64,000 nucleotides of DNA from Magnetococcales bacterium WMHbin3 (GTDB taxonomy: Bacteria > Pseudomonadota > Magnetococcia > Magnetococcales > Magnetaquicoccaceae): NCBI GenBank assembly GCA_002753185.1, contig PDZX01000008.1:26491-90490 (forward strand). The letters are read 5' to 3'. Below the pieces are notes generated by a model. The model saw only the letters and a list, made by a program, of their open reading frames with translations. It was not told where the DNA came from and did no database searches. The position numbers and the translations under genes are program-made. Below, piece after piece: positions 1-6,638 of the stretch; within the stretch, counting starts at the first letter, position 1; each line of letters opens with the position of its first letter.

Positions 1-14
1 CCTGGAGGCCAGTC

Positions 15-587
15 ATGGCCCTGGAGGATTCCGCGCCGCGCTCCGGGGGGGACGGTTCATTCGACACCGGCAGGCAAGGCGCCGCCAGCAATCGGGAGCG
101 CTCCACCCCCACTTATCCGCCCCGTTACTGGGAACCGCCGGTCGATTTCCAGTCGGATTACGAATCGGATGCCAGGGGTCCGGCGCGGGAAACGGAGCGC
201 TACCCCCGCCGGGAGCGGCGGTACGGGTCGCCTCCCCCTTACCGGGAAGAGGAGCCGCGTGCCTCCGGTGAGTATCCGGCCAGCCCCGACCCGCGCTACT
301 GGCAGGAGTCGTGGGAGCGGAGGGAGCGGGGGTCCTGGCCGCCCGCGCCCCGCATCTGGCCGGAGGAGCGCGCGTTTCAGGATCAGGAGTGGCCGCCGCC
401 GGTCGCCTCCGGAGGCTTACGCCGCGACATGGGCCGCAATCAGGAGAGTCGTCCCATTCAGGAATACGGCACTGTGCCGAGGCAAGGACGCCATCCCGCC
501 AACCCTTACGAGAATTTCAAGGGAGCACCGGATGCGCCGCCCCCCGATGGCGGATCGCGTGGACGTTCCGGCGTTGTCTGGCAATGA
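15..587 (+). CDS. Arg/Tyr/Pro-rich protein of unknown function, possibly 5'-truncated
   Basis: A 190-residue low-complexity protein rich in R, Y, P, E and W, with recurring short units such as PPRYWEPP and DPRYWQESW. No catalytic motif is visible and no signal peptide follows the ATG at 15. That ATG has a good ribosome binding site (GGAGG at 4-8). The frame is also open to the window edge, so the true start may lie outside. Its stop codon overlaps the ATG of the next gene (ATGA), and the two proteins share composition, so they look like an operonic pair of related proteins. I do not recognise a family. Compositional bias alone can sustain an ORF in GC-rich DNA, which keeps confidence moderate. 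Confidence 0.5.
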   Translation: MALEDSAPRSGGDGSFDTGRQGAASNRERSTPTYPPRYWEPPVDFQSDYESDARGPARETERYPRRERRYGSPPPYREEEPRASGEYPASPDPRYWQESWERRERGSWPPAPRIWPEERAFQDQEWPPPVASGGLRRDMGRNQESRPIQEYGTVPRQGRHPANPYENFKGAPDAPPPDGGSRGRSGVVWQ

Positions 588-1207
588 ATCGCTTTTTCAA
601 CAGTTGGTGGTTGATATTCATGCCATTGGCCATCTTGAGTCCGCTCCATGCCGCAGAGGATTTCAACTGGTCCTCCGGTCTGTACCGCGCGGATCCGGGT
701 CGCAATCCCTTCGTGGTGGAACCGCGCGAGCAAAGGCGTGCCCCGCCGGGGGAGCAGTGGTGGGATCAGGAGCGTCCCTCCCGTCATGATCGGGAGCGGG
801 TGGTGCCACGGATCTGGGAGAGCGAACCGGCGCGCGAGGCTCCCGCGCGGCGACACCGGCCCTGGGGGGATATCCCCACCTGGGAGGAGCGCGACCCCGA
901 GTGGCGGGAGCGGTCATCGCAACGCGTCCCGGAGCGGATTCCCCCCGACGATGACCGTTACACGCGGCGTCCCCGGCAGGGCCATGCCGGTGACGAGTCG
1001 GGCAGATACCCCGATGCCCGCGACCGTTACTGGGATGGTCCCTATCAAAGCGAGTCCTACGCGCGCGACCGCTATTACGAGCGGGACGCGGATCCATATC
1101 ACCGTGAGGTTCCCCCCTGGTGGGCGGGTCGCCGGGGCCGTTACGACAGCCGGAGCGGCTGGGATCCCTGGGAGCGGGATTATCCCTCCAATTATTGGGA
1201 GCGTTGA
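584..1207 (+). CDS. Exported Arg/Tyr/Trp-rich protein, unknown function
   Basis: A 207-residue protein starting at the ATG at 584, which overlaps the stop of the preceding gene by four bases. Residues 1-24 form a convincing signal peptide ending in SPLHA, so the mature protein is exported. The remainder is low complexity and strongly charged, with repeated RDRYW and RYYERD-like units and many W, Y, R, D and P residues. No known domain or enzyme motif is visible. A longer open frame begins at 311, but the signal peptide and the ATGA overlap argue for 584. The gene lies 3 bases upstream of the next CDS. A structural or envelope role is only a guess. Confidence 0.6.
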   Translation: MNRFFNSWWLIFMPLAILSPLHAAEDFNWSSGLYRADPGRNPFVVEPREQRRAPPGEQWWDQERPSRHDRERVVPRIWESEPAREAPARRHRPWGDIPTWEERDPEWRERSSQRVPERIPPDDDRYTRRPRQGHAGDESGRYPDARDRYWDGPYQSESYARDRYYERDADPYHREVPPWWAGRRGRYDSRSGWDPWERDYPSNYWER

Positions 1208-1210
1208 GCC

Positions 1211-1846
1211 ATGCGTTGGTTGACGATTCTCCTGTCGATGCTGATCGTGAGTCCGCTCCTGGCGGCGGGCGGGGAGGTAACGCGGCAGCCGGCGATCGTG
1301 CCGTTTACCGCCGAGGTGACCCGCATGGAGAAGAATCGCAAGCGGATCGACAAGGGCCGGATGTATGTCTCCGCTGCGGGCATCCGCACGGAGAGCGAGC
1401 GCGACGGGGTCAAGATCGCCCTGCTGCACCGGCCGGAACGCAAAACGGTGGCGACCCTCTTTCCGGACCAGAAGAGTTACATGGAAAATGAGGTGCCGGT
1501 GGCCTTGTCGCGTCCGCCGTTGCCCGACGATCTGGAGAGTCCCTGCCGGAGCGGCAAGGCCCTGGTCTGCCGCCCGGTGGCCAAGGAGACGGTCAACGGA
1601 CGCGCGGTCATCCATTGGGAGTTGGTGCTGAAGAATTCGGATCGGGAGTTGCCCCATGCCCACCTGTGGGTCGATCCGCGTCTGCGCATCGCCATCCGGG
1701 AGAGTTACGCCGACGGGTTGACCGTGGAATTGACCAACATTCAGGAGGGCGAGCCGTCCGCCTCCCTGTTCACCATTCCCGATGAGTACCGAAAGATGGC
1801 CCCGACGGTCGAACCGCCGACCGCGCCAGAAAAACGCGCGCCGTGA
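1211..1846 (+). CDS. Secreted DUF4412/LolA-like protein
   Basis: A 211-residue protein with an N-terminal signal peptide (cleavage near SPLLA-AGG, residue 19). The body alternates short beta-strand-like segments: a region with VTRMEKN and RMYVSAAGIRTESERDG, then WELVLKNSD, HLWVDPRLRIAIRES and TVELTNIQEG. This order (modified surface, protein to be degraded or sorted, carrier-like beta sheet) recalls the DUF4412 and LolA-like half-barrel proteins found in the periplasm. Length is typical for that group. It begins three bases after the Arg/Tyr-rich exported protein and is probably co-transcribed with it. The family assignment rests on pattern resemblance only. Confidence 0.55.
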   Translation: MRWLTILLSMLIVSPLLAAGGEVTRQPAIVPFTAEVTRMEKNRKRIDKGRMYVSAAGIRTESERDGVKIALLHRPERKTVATLFPDQKSYMENEVPVALSRPPLPDDLESPCRSGKALVCRPVAKETVNGRAVIHWELVLKNSDRELPHAHLWVDPRLRIAIRESYADGLTVELTNIQEGEPSASLFTIPDEYRKMAPTVEPPTAPEKRAP

Positions 1847-1890
1847 ATTTTTTTCTTTGCATATTGGGCGTAGAGCGTTTATAAGGAAAT

Positions 1891-1896
1891 TATAAT
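1891..1896 (+). promoter_or_regulatory. Possible -10 element upstream of 2005 gene
   Basis: A perfect TATAAT lies in an AT-rich 150-base gap between two genes. No good -35 hexamer sits at the usual distance; the nearest candidate (TTGGGC at 1865) is 20 bases away. It is reported as a weak promoter candidate for the genes starting at 2005. Confidence 0.3.
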
Positions 1897-2004
1897 ATTC
1901 AAAAGGAATGGGAGCCGACGATTTTGTCCCTGGCTTCTCCATGGGAGGTGATGATATCTTAACGCAAGATACCGGACCCTGGAAGGTTTCCAGGCGGCAT
2001 GCCA

Positions 2005-2766
2005 ATGAGGAAAACAGTGCAATATCAGTGGTTTCTCTATTTTTTGGCCTTTGCTGCCGCATGGTTTGCCCCGGCAAACGACATGCAAGCCGGGGGTTTC
2101 ACGCCTGACATGAACCCGATGGCCCCAGGCATGATGGGGGTCGCGGATCAGGGTGACGCCGTGGAGATGGGGCAAAGGCTGGGCAAGTTCATGGGCTCCT
2201 TCATGCGTGAAATGAAAAATACACCGGAAGGCGTGGAGCGCGCACCACGGGCACCGGAGCGGGAATACCACTCCTATCCGGAAAGCAGACGCGACGTGGA
2301 CCCACGGGACCGCGAACGGGATTACGACCGCCGAGGCGAAGCCACCAGGGTGGTCCCCCAATACGTCACGCCCCCATACGACCCCTGGGGGGCAGGGCGG
2401 GGCACCACTCCGCTGCTGGACAACGATCCCTGGGGGAGTGGAAGCGGCAGCTACTCGAATCGTTCCTATTCCTCGCCTTATTACGGCCCAGGGGGAACCT
2501 TGTCCGGACCCTCCGGGTGGGGAGATTCGGCCCCCTCCCAGTGGGCGGAACAGGAGTGGCGGCGCAGTCGCGGCTATTATGGCGCGGGCCTGGCGCCCTG
2601 GGAGTACCATGATCAGGGACCCGACCCCCGCGCGGAACGGCGCTGGCGTGATCCGTCCTACTATGACCGGGATTACGATCCGAGAGACCGGGAAGCCACC
2701 GACGGGGCCTATGGCCACCCATCCCCCTGGAGCGGCGGATACGATCGTGGCAGCCGCTGGTGGTAA
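2005..2766 (+). CDS. Exported Tyr/Arg/Asp-rich protein, unknown function
   Basis: A 253-residue protein with a hydrophobic signal sequence (residues 7-22, cleavage probably after NDMQA). A short helical segment with a Met/Gly bias follows (VEMGQRLGKFMGSFMREMKN), then a long low-complexity tail with DRDYDPRDRE, RSYSSPYYGPGG and many W, Y, R, D, P and G residues. The ATG at 2005 is preferred to the one at 1999 because AGGCGG lies 8 bases in front of it. The composition matches the exported protein at 584-1207, suggesting a small local family. It lies just upstream of the two W/N/G-rich exported proteins. No enzymatic motif is seen. Confidence 0.55.
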   Translation: MRKTVQYQWFLYFLAFAAAWFAPANDMQAGGFTPDMNPMAPGMMGVADQGDAVEMGQRLGKFMGSFMREMKNTPEGVERAPRAPEREYHSYPESRRDVDPRDRERDYDRRGEATRVVPQYVTPPYDPWGAGRGTTPLLDNDPWGSGSGSYSNRSYSSPYYGPGGTLSGPSGWGDSAPSQWAEQEWRRSRGYYGAGLAPWEYHDQGPDPRAERRWRDPSYYDRDYDPRDREATDGAYGHPSPWSGGYDRGSRWW

Positions 2767-2831
2767 TGATCCACAACACCAGACGGCATTTTCCGTCAAT
2801 CTTCCATTGACACGCAAAGAAGGAGCTTTTC

Positions 2832-3206
2832 ATGAAGAAATCCATGCGTATTGCGGCTCTCGCCGGCATTCTGGCCCTGGGGATGACGCTCTCCAATACT
2901 GCCAACGCCTCCTGGTGGCCGATGGACAACGGCTGGGGCAATGACGGCTGGAACAATATGGGCAACAATTGGGGTAACAATTGGGGAAATAATGGCTGGG
3001 GCCGTGGCAACGGTCGCGGTCATGGCAAATTCACGTTCAGCGTGGATGGAGACATGGACGGTTGGGCCGATAATTTCATGAATGGCAATAATGCATGGAA
3101 TAACGGCTGGAACAACGGCATGAACAACGGCTGGGGGCCTGGCGGTTGGGGTCCCTGGGGCGGTGGACCCGGACGCTGGGGTGGTCCTGGCGGTTGGGGA
3201 TGGTAG
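2832..3206 (+). CDS. Exported Trp/Asn/Gly-rich protein, sulfur-globule-like
   Basis: A 124-residue protein with a clear signal peptide (KK start, hydrophobic core, cleavage at ANA-SWW). The mature part is nearly all W, N, G and M, in repeats such as NNWGNNWGNNGWG. It carries a conserved-looking core, GRGHGKFTFSVDGDMDG. A strong AAGGAG ribosome binding site precedes the ATG. The next gene encodes a paralogue with the same core. Small exported proteins built of Gly with aromatic and Asn repeats and a GRG-F-F core are known as envelope proteins of periplasmic sulfur globules in sulfur-oxidising bacteria. The assignment here is by resemblance only; a generic glycine-rich envelope protein is the alternative. 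Confidence 0.65.
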   Translation: MKKSMRIAALAGILALGMTLSNTANASWWPMDNGWGNDGWNNMGNNWGNNWGNNGWGRGNGRGHGKFTFSVDGDMDGWADNFMNGNNAWNNGWNNGMNNGWGPGGWGPWGGGPGRWGGPGGWGW

Positions 3207-3260
3207 ACGTGAGAAATGGTAATCGTACCTAATCAATTCCTTGTATGACTGGAGAATATC

Positions 3261-3761
3261 ATGAAAAAAGGTTTGGCTGTCCTGGCTGTCGCGACTCTGT
3301 TGGGTGGTGCGGCCATGCTGACCGCTCCCGAAGCTTCCGCCTGGTGGGGTGATGGACCGGGTTGGGGCAATGGTGGCAATAATTGGAACAACAACTGGGG
3401 TAACAACGGCTATGGCACTGGTAATGGCCGCGGCCGTGCCAAGGGCAATTTCGGCTTCAACATGGGCGGCGACATGGACGGTTCCGCCAATGGCTACGGC
3501 AACAACGCCTGGAACAACAACAACGGCTGGAACAACGGCTGGAACAACGGCTATGGCTACGGCCCCGGTGGTTGGGGTGGTGGACCGGGCTGGGGCGGAC
3601 CGGGTGGCTGGGGTGGACCGGGTGGACCGGGTGGTCCGGGTGGTCCGGGTGGCTGGGGTGGTGCTCCGGCCTGGGGTGGACCGGGTTGGGGTGGACCGGG
3701 TGGTCCCGCCGCCGCTCCTGCCGATGCCGGGCAGGCTCCCGCCGGTGCGCCAAGCAAGTAA
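3261..3761 (+). CDS. Exported Trp/Asn/Gly/Pro-rich protein, sulfur-globule-like
   Basis: A 166-residue paralogue of the preceding gene. It has a signal peptide ending ASA-WWG, then WGNGGNNWNNNWGNNGYG repeats and the shared core GRGRAKGNFGFNMGGDMDG. It adds a long GGPGG/GGWGG stretch and ends in a short Ala/Pro-rich tail. A ribosome binding site (GGAGAA) lies 9 bases upstream of the ATG. The gap to its paralogue is 54 bases and a strong terminator follows, so the two very likely form one transcription unit. The pair could encode structural proteins of periplasmic inclusions such as sulfur globules (inference). There are no cysteines and no catalytic motifs. Confidence 0.65.
   Translation: MKKGLAVLAVATLLGGAAMLTAPEASAWWGDGPGWGNGGNNWNNNWGNNGYGTGNGRGRAKGNFGFNMGGDMDGSANGYGNNAWNNNNGWNNGWNNGYGYGPGGWGGGPGWGGPGGWGGPGGPGGPGGPGGWGGAPAWGGPGWGGPGGPAAAPADAGQAPAGAPSK
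3594..3700 (+). repeat. Short tandem repeat encoding GGPGG/GGWGG
   Basis: Imperfect 9-base tandem units of the form GGTGGACCG and GGTGGTCCG inside the preceding gene encode Gly-Gly-Pro/Trp repeats. Such runs are prone to copy-number change. Confidence 0.7.
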
Positions 3762-3783
3762 TTGATTGGCTTTTGGAAATAAA

Positions 3784-3823
3784 GAGAGGGGGCGGTGGTT
3801 GCAAGCCGCCCCCTCTTTTTTTT
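3784..3823 (+). terminator. Rho-independent terminator
   Basis: A GC-rich stem (GAGGGGGCGG at 3786-3795 pairing with CCGCCCCCTC at 3806-3815) with a 10-base loop is followed immediately by eight T residues. It closes the transcription unit of the two W/N/G-rich exported proteins. Confidence 0.92.
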
Positions 3824-3938
3824 GCGCCAGGCCGGCCCGCCATGCGCGGGTCGCCACTTGAATTCCGTACCGGTTTCCCGTAAAAGGGATTATCCAGTCG
3901 CATGGGATGGGACATTGACCTGCTGAAAGGGATTCGAC

Positions 3939-4604
3939 ATGATCACCGTCGTGGGCAACCTGAAAGGCGGATGCGGCAAAAGCACGATCACCTTCAATCT
4001 GGCGGTATGGCTGGCGCGTTCGGGCGTGGATGTCGTCACCTTCGATCTGGATCCGCAATCCACCTTGAGCGATGCCGTGGAGGTGCGCCGCGAAGAGGCA
4101 GTGACCCCGGAGATTCGCGTCTATCGTTCCGAGAGCGATCCGGCGCGGATCATGGCGAGCCACAAGGGGGAGGCGCTGGTGGATGTGGGCGCGTCCAATC
4201 TCTGGGCGATGCGGCAGGCGATCGCGCAGGCCGACCGCATCCTGACGCCGGTGCCGCCGAGCCAGGCCGACGTGTGGTCCACGGTGCGATTTCTGGATAT
4301 CGTCCGGGAGACGGCGGCTACCAAGCCAAAGAAACCGGATATCTTTTTGTTCATCAATCGCGCGGACACCCATCCGATGCTCAAGGAGTCGGATGAGACC
4401 GAACAGGCCTTGGCCTCGCTGGCGGATGTCAAAATTCTGCCGACCCGTATTGCCCAGCGCACGGTTTATCGGCGCTCGTTCAGCGAGGGGCGGGCCGTCT
4501 TCGAACTGTCGCCCGGCAGCAAGGCGGCGGTTGAATTTTTGGATCTGGCCGCGCTTTTGTATCCAAGCCTGCCCCGTTCCGGGCCGGTTCGGGCGAAGCG
4601 TTAA
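3939..4604 (+). CDS. ParA/MinD-family ATPase
   Basis: A 221-residue P-loop ATPase of the ParA/MinD class. The deviant Walker A motif is at residues 6-14 (NLKGGCGKST, with the extra signature lysine), the switch region VVTFDLDPQSTLSD follows, and LVDVGASN fits the Walker B/switch II position. These ATPases position cargo such as DNA, chemoreceptor arrays or inclusions by cycling on DNA or membrane. A ribosome binding site (GAAAGGG) lies upstream. No ParB gene is adjacent; the partner is more likely the membrane-anchored coiled coil 20 bases downstream. It is therefore probably not a chromosome-segregation ParA but a dedicated positioning factor (inference). Confidence 0.85.
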   Translation: MITVVGNLKGGCGKSTITFNLAVWLARSGVDVVTFDLDPQSTLSDAVEVRREEAVTPEIRVYRSESDPARIMASHKGEALVDVGASNLWAMRQAIAQADRILTPVPPSQADVWSTVRFLDIVRETAATKPKKPDIFLFINRADTHPMLKESDETEQALASLADVKILPTRIAQRTVYRRSFSEGRAVFELSPGSKAAVEFLDLAALLYPSLPRSGPVRAKR

Positions 4605-4624
4605 TTCACAAGGAGCTTGATTTC

Positions 4625-5365
4625 ATGCCGGACCAACCTGATCTGGATGGGCAAAATCCCAGCGGCCCCGCCTGTCCGAAGCCTGCCGGGGAGAGCTACC
4701 ACGATTCCGGAGCGACCAGATTCCACCCGCCCAATCAGCCGATCATCCCGGCTGGCAAGTATCGGGAGTGTGGCGAATGTTCGGCGATGATCCTGTCGGA
4801 CTTCGCCAAGAGTTTCGACAAGAGCGCCAGGCGTTGGGAACTGATCGTCTACCCGTCGCTGTTCGCGTTCATCATCCTGGCCATGTACGGCTTTTTCCTG
4901 ATTTACAGTCTCACCCAGGACATCCGCACCATGGCCTCGTCCATCGATCCGAAAATGGGCGTCAACATGGGCAATCTGTCGAACAACATCAACCAGTTGT
5001 CCAACAATGTCGAGCTGATGGCCACCCATCTGGAGTACATCAGCGACAACATGGAAACCATGTCGGTGGACATGCAGTCCATGTCGGAGAACATGGAGAA
5101 CATCACCGATTCGATCCGTACCATGAACACCAGTGTGACCGGCATGAGTCAGAACGTCGCCTTGTTGACGGGCAGCGTGAAGAGCATGGACAAGTCCATG
5201 GGCGAGGTCAACGGCAAGATGAACGCGTTGAACCCCATGAGCGTCAACATTGCCGGGATGAACCAGGCCATTCACACCATGGCGGGCGCCGTGCATGTCA
5301 TGAGTTACGACATGAACGGCGCCACCCGTCCCATGAGCTTCATCAATCGCTTCATGCCCTGGTAG
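4625..5365 (+). CDS. Membrane-anchored Met-rich coiled-coil protein, unknown
   Basis: A 246-residue protein with AAGGAG ahead of its ATG. A polar Pro-rich N-terminus of about 60 residues is followed by one transmembrane segment (about 80-101, PSLFAFIILAMYGFFLIYSL). The remaining 140 residues form a helical region with heptad-like spacing in which Met, Ile or Leu occupy core positions (MSVDMQSMSENMENITDSI). The predicted topology is a single-pass protein with a long coiled coil, most simply in the periplasm. It sits directly downstream of a ParA-type ATPase, so the pair may form a membrane-tethered positioning module (inference). No family is recognised. Met-rich coils also occur in other surface proteins. 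Confidence 0.7.
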   Translation: MPDQPDLDGQNPSGPACPKPAGESYHDSGATRFHPPNQPIIPAGKYRECGECSAMILSDFAKSFDKSARRWELIVYPSLFAFIILAMYGFFLIYSLTQDIRTMASSIDPKMGVNMGNLSNNINQLSNNVELMATHLEYISDNMETMSVDMQSMSENMENITDSIRTMNTSVTGMSQNVALLTGSVKSMDKSMGEVNGKMNALNPMSVNIAGMNQAIHTMAGAVHVMSYDMNGATRPMSFINRFMPW

Positions 5366-5374
5366 GTCGGGGCA

Positions 5375-5566
5375 TCAATAGGGGTAGGCAAAAATTCCGT
5401 AATAATAGTCCACGTAGCGTTGCACGCGTTGCAAAGCGTTTTGGCTGATGTCGCTCAGGTTGGTCAGGTCCTTGACGCCGCAATGGGTGGATACGATGTC
5501 GTAGACATGGGGCGGATTGCGCAAGAAATTGACTTTCTCCTGCAAAGCCGAGATGTTACGGGTCAT
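5375..5566 (-). CDS. Small 63-residue protein, unknown
   Basis: A short protein beginning MTRNISALQEKVNFLRN and ending YYYGIFAYPY. AAGGAG lies about 7 bases upstream of its ATG, which is the main reason to accept it. It contains a possible amphipathic helix (residues 3-16) and a second one around ISQNALQRVQRYVDYYY. It runs convergent to the coiled-coil gene with a 9-base gap and is divergent from the next ParA gene 87 bases away. Function is unknown. It could be a small regulator or an adaptor for the neighbouring ParA systems, but nothing in the sequence proves that. Confidence 0.55.
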   Translation of the reverse strand: MTRNISALQEKVNFLRNPPHVYDIVSTHCGVKDLTNLSDISQNALQRVQRYVDYYYGIFAYPY

Positions 5567-5653
5567 TTTTGGTCTCCTTTTCGAAGCGGGTGGGTGCGGT
5601 GCTTGGTATGGTTATTGCGCAAGACTCATGCCAATTAATTTTGACGCCCGGCC

Positions 5654-6553
5654 ATGTATGCCATTTCCGTATTCAACAATAAGGGTGGGGTGGGGAAATC
5701 CACTCTGACGCTGTTCATGGCCGATTTTCTGGCCACGTTGAGCGTGCGTGGCCGTGCCTTGCGGGTGCTGGTGATGGACATGGACGCGCAGGGATCGTCG
5801 GCGGCGGCGTTGCTGGGGACCGATGGGTTGGAGCGTGCGCGGGGTTCTGGCCTTGGGGTGGGGCGTTTGGCCAGGGATTTGGATTTGCGCACTGCCGTGG
5901 ACACGGGGGAGTTTTTGTTCAAGCGGCCGCGTGGCGTTCCCAAGGGGCGGGCGGAGCCGTTGCCGGAGATTGGCGTGATGGTGTCGGACAAGGCGAGCAG
6001 TTTTGCCTTTGAGGTTAATCCGTTGCATCGGTTGACCATATTACGGGATGGCTTGAAGCCGGAATTGGCGAAACGTTTTGATGTGGCGATCTTGGATCTT
6101 CCTGGCAACATCGACGAGCGGAACTTGCTGGCGGTCAATGCCTTGATCATGAGTGACGCGGTGGTGGCCCCGGTGGAACCGTCGCGGATTTCCATCAATG
6201 CCTTGCCGGACACGTTGGAGATGGTGCGCTATGTGCGGGCGCGCGGGGCACGGGAGGCGCCGGTTTTTCTGGGGTTGGTCTTGAATCGCGTGGACAAGCG
6301 CAGCCAGCAGTTTCAGCGCAATTTGCCGTGGATTCGTCAGATGTGCGAGCAGCTGGGGGTGCCGTTGTTCGATGCCGTGTTGCCCAATGCCATGGCGTTG
6401 TCCACGGCCACGGATGACCGTTTGGCGTGTGATGCAATGCGGGAGCGGTACGGGTTGTATTATCCGCATGTCAAGGCCGTGGTGTGGGAGGTGTTCCGTC
6501 GTTGGCGTCACCGGCAGGGGGGGGAAGGTGGAGAGGCGATCGGTGAACCGTGA
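5654..6553 (+). CDS. ParA-family ATPase
   Basis: A 299-residue ParA-like ATPase with a canonical deviant Walker A motif, NNKGGVGKST, at residues 8-17. A switch region follows (VMDMDAQGSSAAALLG), then the Walker B-like VAILDLPGN. It is longer than the ParA at 3939 and not obviously its close paralogue. A ribosome binding site is not evident before the ATG, so the exact start is less sure. There is no ParB neighbour. The MotA/TolQ-like gene begins 85 bases downstream on the same strand. A role in positioning or segregation of a cellular cargo is expected from the family; the cargo cannot be read from the sequence. Confidence 0.85.
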   Translation: MYAISVFNNKGGVGKSTLTLFMADFLATLSVRGRALRVLVMDMDAQGSSAAALLGTDGLERARGSGLGVGRLARDLDLRTAVDTGEFLFKRPRGVPKGRAEPLPEIGVMVSDKASSFAFEVNPLHRLTILRDGLKPELAKRFDVAILDLPGNIDERNLLAVNALIMSDAVVAPVEPSRISINALPDTLEMVRYVRARGAREAPVFLGLVLNRVDKRSQQFQRNLPWIRQMCEQLGVPLFDAVLPNAMALSTATDDRLACDAMRERYGLYYPHVKAVVWEVFRRWRHRQGGEGGEAIGEP

Positions 6554-6638
6554 CAAGCAGTCGAAATCACGGGGTTCAAGGTTGGTGTAATGTTTGCTTC
6601 GATGATCCAGTCGTCACCTAGCTCCGGAGCCGAAACCA

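Noticed and set aside
311-583. Longer N-terminus for the exported Arg/Tyr-rich protein
   Set aside because: The ATG at 584 begins a signal peptide and overlaps the upstream stop; the extra 91 residues are the shadow of the first gene.
2796-4373. Long minus-strand ORF (525 residues) rich in Thr, Ile and Val
   Set aside because: It lies across the two W/N/G-rich genes, the terminator and a ParA gene on the other strand; its repeats are the antisense reading of Gly/Trp/Pro codons. No ribosome binding site or domain.
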